Shown one piece after another: positions 61,320 to 64,000 of a stretch of 64,000 bases of DNA. Each line of letters starts with the position of its first letter. Position 1 is the first letter of the stretch. Where the stretch lies: NCBI GenBank assembly GCA_002297365.1, contig DBKT01000011.1, positions 62,001-126,000 of the forward strand, given 5' to 3'. The notes beneath the pieces are model-generated. The model was not told where the DNA came from, made no database searches, and saw only the letters and a list, made by a program, of their open reading frames with translations. Source of the DNA: Caryophanales bacterium UBA743. Its GTDB lineage: Bacteria > Bacillota_I > Bacilli_A > RFN20 > CAG-826. The position numbers and the translations under genes were made by a program.

Positions 61320-63108
61320 GAAAAAACACTTAAAGCCATTACTGATTTTGCCACTATTTATGTTGGCTTCTTGCCAAACGACGCAACCGCCTCAAAACTT
61401 AGAAAGCGTAATTTCGCAGGAAAGCCAAACGGTAGAATCAAGTCAAACGGAAGCCTCGTCCAGCAAAGGAAGCAACTCATCTTCCCAAAATGATGATTTG
61501 ATTGCCGATGACGTTACGATCTCTCTTTTGAACGAACTACCTAAAGACGAAAACCAAACAAATCTCCTTTATGTCAACCACTCTTTTGAACTAGGAATCA
61601 AAATCGACTCGACCCATTATAGCAAAGAAGACGTCGAGATCACCTTTGAGGAAGGCATTTCCGAGGATGTCATTCGTTATGAAGACGGAGTGTTAAAAAC
61701 AGGCGCTCAGGCAAGCAATGATTTTGATGTCACTCTGAAAATAAAGGGAAGCGAAGTTCAAATTACCTTCCGGGTGAAAATCGTTGACGTCAAAACCTTT
61801 GCTTTAGAAGATCTCAAAGAAAATTTGATAGCGACTGGGAAAGCCGAAAAGAACAGCGCGAAAAAAATAACAAACGAGGCTTTTGCTTATAACGGAAAAG
61901 ATTTTTATCTCCTTCAAAAAGAAGAAACGAATTTTTTCCTTAATGAAGCCCTTGAGACAACCGGCAATAAGAAAACGATCAGAAAATACGAAAATCCATT
62001 TCTTTATACCGCTTCATTTGAAGATGGAGAGCTCACCTCTTTCTTAGAAGAAAAGGATGGGGATCAAAACAAGGCGTTATTATTCCATTTCAAAGATTAT
62101 GTAAACGGAGTGCTCGAGGGAACCACTTATGGCTTAACCGCGACAATCGAAAACGAATTCCTAGGGAGCTCCGTTTATATGGGAGGCGAAGAATCCCTTG
62201 AAACGCTGTCCTTAGAGAAGGAAGAGGGCACCTACCTTCTTACTTCTAAGCCATCTACCATCCTAACCTCTTCCCTCTTCTTGGAGTTCGACGGAAACAA
62301 AAGAATAACCACCATCACCTATGAATCTTCAAAGGATTCTTCCAAAAGCAAAATAAAAATAAGCATTGAGTACTCCGCTCAAAAAGAAGCCAATCCTGAC
62401 TCTTTCACTCCGGAAAAATATTATTTCGATTCATATAACCCAATCTTAGCTTCCAAGGAAAGCGATTCCGATGGAGAAACAAAATACACCGAAGCCACAG
62501 CCGATGAAGATGGGGTATATGCCCTTGATTTAAAAAAGGACTACTATCTCCAAATCAAAGACGCTTCTCCAAAAGGGGCAAACACATTGGTTGACCCAAT
62601 TCAAATCGAGAGCATCTCTGACCTCCAAATCTTAAATTATCTAACAGACGACGACGGAGAAATAGTTGGCGTCAAAACCCTTTCCGGGGGTGAGGCCACG
62701 ATAACCCTCAAGGAAACCAAAAAACTTCAGAAGAAAGAAATCAAGGTAAAAGTCGCTTCTACCGCAGCTCCTGAAAACCCAATCGTGAGATTCAACGCTT
62801 CGGACTATGAGGAGAATTCCGAAGCCGCTCCTAAGGAAATAAAGCAAGGAGAGACCCTTCGTTTCAGTGCTTATTTTGTATTCAAAGACGGCGGTAAAGA
62901 GGTTCCAAATTTCAGCATGCCTGAAGAACATAAGGATAGCTTCACAATAGTCGCGGCGGGAAGTTATATTACAAAAACAAAACTAACGGCCAAAGATACC
63001 GCTCCAGTAGGAACAATTCTTCCACTGACTTGTACCTCAAAGAGCCCTGCTTCTGATGGAAAACCGATGGTGAAGGTTCTTTATTTCAAAGTTACCGCCA
63101 AAGCTTAA
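61318..63108 (+). CDS. Large lipoprotein (third pair, first member)
   Basis: 596 residues from ATG 61318 (GGGGGG upstream; an ATG at 61306 is less likely). Lipobox LASC near residue 19, a Gln/Ser-rich linker, a region with Ig-like style (about 60-150, LYVNHSFELGIKIDS), then a beta/helix domain (DFYLLQKEETNF, GTYLLTSKPSTIL) and a C-terminal beta-sandwich. Same overall plan as the lipoproteins at 7.0 and 45.4 kb, with low identity by eye. Function unknown. Confidence 0.75.
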   Translation: MKKHLKPLLILPLFMLASCQTTQPPQNLESVISQESQTVESSQTEASSSKGSNSSSQNDDLIADDVTISLLNELPKDENQTNLLYVNHSFELGIKIDSTHYSKEDVEITFEEGISEDVIRYEDGVLKTGAQASNDFDVTLKIKGSEVQITFRVKIVDVKTFALEDLKENLIATGKAEKNSAKKITNEAFAYNGKDFYLLQKEETNFFLNEALETTGNKKTIRKYENPFLYTASFEDGELTSFLEEKDGDQNKALLFHFKDYVNGVLEGTTYGLTATIENEFLGSSVYMGGEESLETLSLEKEEGTYLLTSKPSTILTSSLFLEFDGNKRITTITYESSKDSSKSKIKISIEYSAQKEANPDSFTPEKYYFDSYNPILASKESDSDGETKYTEATADEDGVYALDLKKDYYLQIKDASPKGANTLVDPIQIESISDLQILNYLTDDDGEIVGVKTLSGGEATITLKETKKLQKKEIKVKVASTAAPENPIVRFNASDYEENSEAAPKEIKQGETLRFSAYFVFKDGGKEVPNFSMPEEHKDSFTIVAAGSYITKTKLTAKDTAPVGTILPLTCTSKSPASDGKPMVKVLYFKVTAKA

Positions 63109-63136
63109 ATAAAAGTAAATACACAAAGGAGAAATT

Positions 63137-64000
63137 ATGATAAAAATCAAACAACCACTCATTCTCGTTCTTTCTGCTTTCATGCTTCTTTCTTGCGAAG
63201 AAGCTCAAGAAAGCACCTCAGCAAGCTCTATCGAAGAAACGCCTTCGTCAGAAATTGTTGAAAACTCAAGCGAAAGCGAAGAGACGGACTCTGAGGAAGA
63301 AGACACTTCTACCTCAAGCAAAGAGCCTATCGGCGAAGAAGGAAAAACCGATCCTGAAGATAAAACGAATAGCGAAATGCTCTCTTTCTTAAAAGAGAAA
63401 TTGGAGACGGAAGTCGGAACCCTTTCCACCCTGCAATATTCTTTTGAAAGGCAGAATCTTCCTTATAAGGTCGGATACGTCTTTGAGAATTCCGAGAATT
63501 TTGAAGAAAACATCTTAACAGACGGAAAAGCCATCGCCACGGGAAACAAAAAAACGAAAACCACAACCGCCGAAGGGGAGGTCACTAAGAATCTAGACGT
63601 TGATTATTTAAAGAAATACGATTCCGACGACACCTATTATTATGAAATAAAAGATTACGATTCGACCACGAAGGAATACGGTTTTACCGACGAGGCGAAA
63701 AGAACGAAAAAAACCGAGTTAGAAGGCGAGAGCCTTTCCCGTGCCAAAGGGGAATTCATATCCGCTTACGCCTTAGATATCATCGGTGACTACTTCTCAC
63801 CAACTTCTTCTACCCTAACCTCTTTGCCTTCTTTTAAGAAAAACGAAGCAGATGGAAAAAAGACATATACCGCCAAAGCCTCTGTCGCTAATAGCGGCTC
63901 CGGAGAAGAGGGAAACTATCACGAAAGCTACTATTACGAAATTCAAATCGGTTTGGACGCCGAAGAAAACGTCGCCTCATTCACTGCCAAGAAATCCTGG
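63137..64000 (+). CDS. Lipoprotein, second member of third pair, 3' end beyond window
   Basis: Starts at ATG 63137 after AAAGGAG, 28 bases after the preceding gene. The signal peptide ends in MLLSC (Cys20), and a long Ser/Glu/Asp-rich linker (ESSASSIEETPSSE style) follows. The visible 288 residues contain YYYEIKDYDS and YTAKASVANSGS, in the same strand-rich style as the 5.3 and 43.8 kb proteins. The frame is open to the last base. Confidence 0.75.
   Translation, partial: MIKIKQPLILVLSAFMLLSCEEAQESTSASSIEETPSSEIVENSSESEETDSEEEDTSTSSKEPIGEEGKTDPEDKTNSEMLSFLKEKLETEVGTLSTLQYSFERQNLPYKVGYVFENSENFEENILTDGKAIATGNKKTKTTTAEGEVTKNLDVDYLKKYDSDDTYYYEIKDYDSTTKEYGFTDEAKRTKKTELEGESLSRAKGEFISAYALDIIGDYFSPTSSTLTSLPSFKKNEADGKKTYTAKASVANSGSGEEGNYHESYYYEIQIGLDAEENVASFTAKKSW

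Noticed and set aside
1..64000. CRISPR array
   Set aside because: No regularly spaced direct repeats of 25-40 bases were seen on reading; only short repeats, reported separately.

Overview
The window looks like a chromosomal segment of a gut-dwelling member of the Bacilli, of Firmicutes type and probably one of the uncultured Erysipelotrichales/RF39-like or Mollicutes-related lineages. This is inference from gene content: a bile-salt-hydrolase-like enzyme, pyruvate formate-lyase, ECF transporter genes next to truA, many SD-preceded lipoproteins, a CsoR copper operon and a GPH-type sugar transporter. UGA is used as a stop, so the standard bacterial code applies. I cannot name the species.

Layout. 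1-3.7 kb (+): the 3' end of a membrane-anchored GH3 glycosidase and a large Cys-rich lipoprotein whose 3' end is frameshifted. 3.8-10.7 kb (-): a bile-salt-hydrolase-like enzyme, then an operon of three lipoproteins (BspA-type LRR, Ig-like, third type) ending in a cupin. 10.8-12.9 kb: DegV (+) and a membrane GGDEF protein (-). 13-15.8 kb (-): a type II P-type ATPase behind a yybP-ykoY (Mn2+) riboswitch. 15.9-23.7 kb: a thioredoxin (+), recN, and a sugar operon (MFS transporter, GH3 beta-glucosidase, GT2, small membrane protein) with a perfect CcpA cre site at the transporter start. 24-29 kb: a membrane protein, a DinJ/YafQ toxin-antitoxin pair with a frameshifted toxin, the csoR-copA-copZ copper operon and a ZIP transporter.

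29.3-32.2 kb is a small accessory patch (Fic protein, DUF3990-like protein, decayed HTH partner). 32.3-38.6 kb (-) is core metabolism: pflB, pflA, an Fnr/Crp regulator, an M18 aminopeptidase, uridine kinase and cyclophilin. Perfect FNR boxes precede both pflA and pflB at class II spacing. 38.7-43.3 kb is a scrapyard: a histidine-kinase fragment cut by an intact IS4-superfamily insertion sequence, several decayed ORFs, a frameshifted DUF4143 ATPase and an IS3-type remnant, ending at a three-tRNA cluster (Ile, Val, Thr). 43.8-47.4 kb is a second pair of large lipoproteins. 47.5-48.9 kb holds the ruins of an AbiE-like toxin-antitoxin pair.

49-61 kb is core again: rpsI/rplM, PAP2 phosphatase, pepC, a 3-hydroxyacyl-CoA dehydrogenase, yebC, a PHP phosphatase, truA, ecfT/ecfA2/ecfA1, dCMP deaminase, a GH13 oligo-1,6-glucosidase and a receiver-less winged-helix regulator. 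61.3 kb to the end starts a third lipoprotein pair (+), cut by the window end.

Three themes run through the window. Paired large lipoproteins occur three times. Metal, oxygen and sugar control sites are readable directly from the DNA (Mn riboswitch, CsoR, FNR, cre). Many small accessory genes carry one-base frameshifts, often in A/T runs, while the long core genes are intact.
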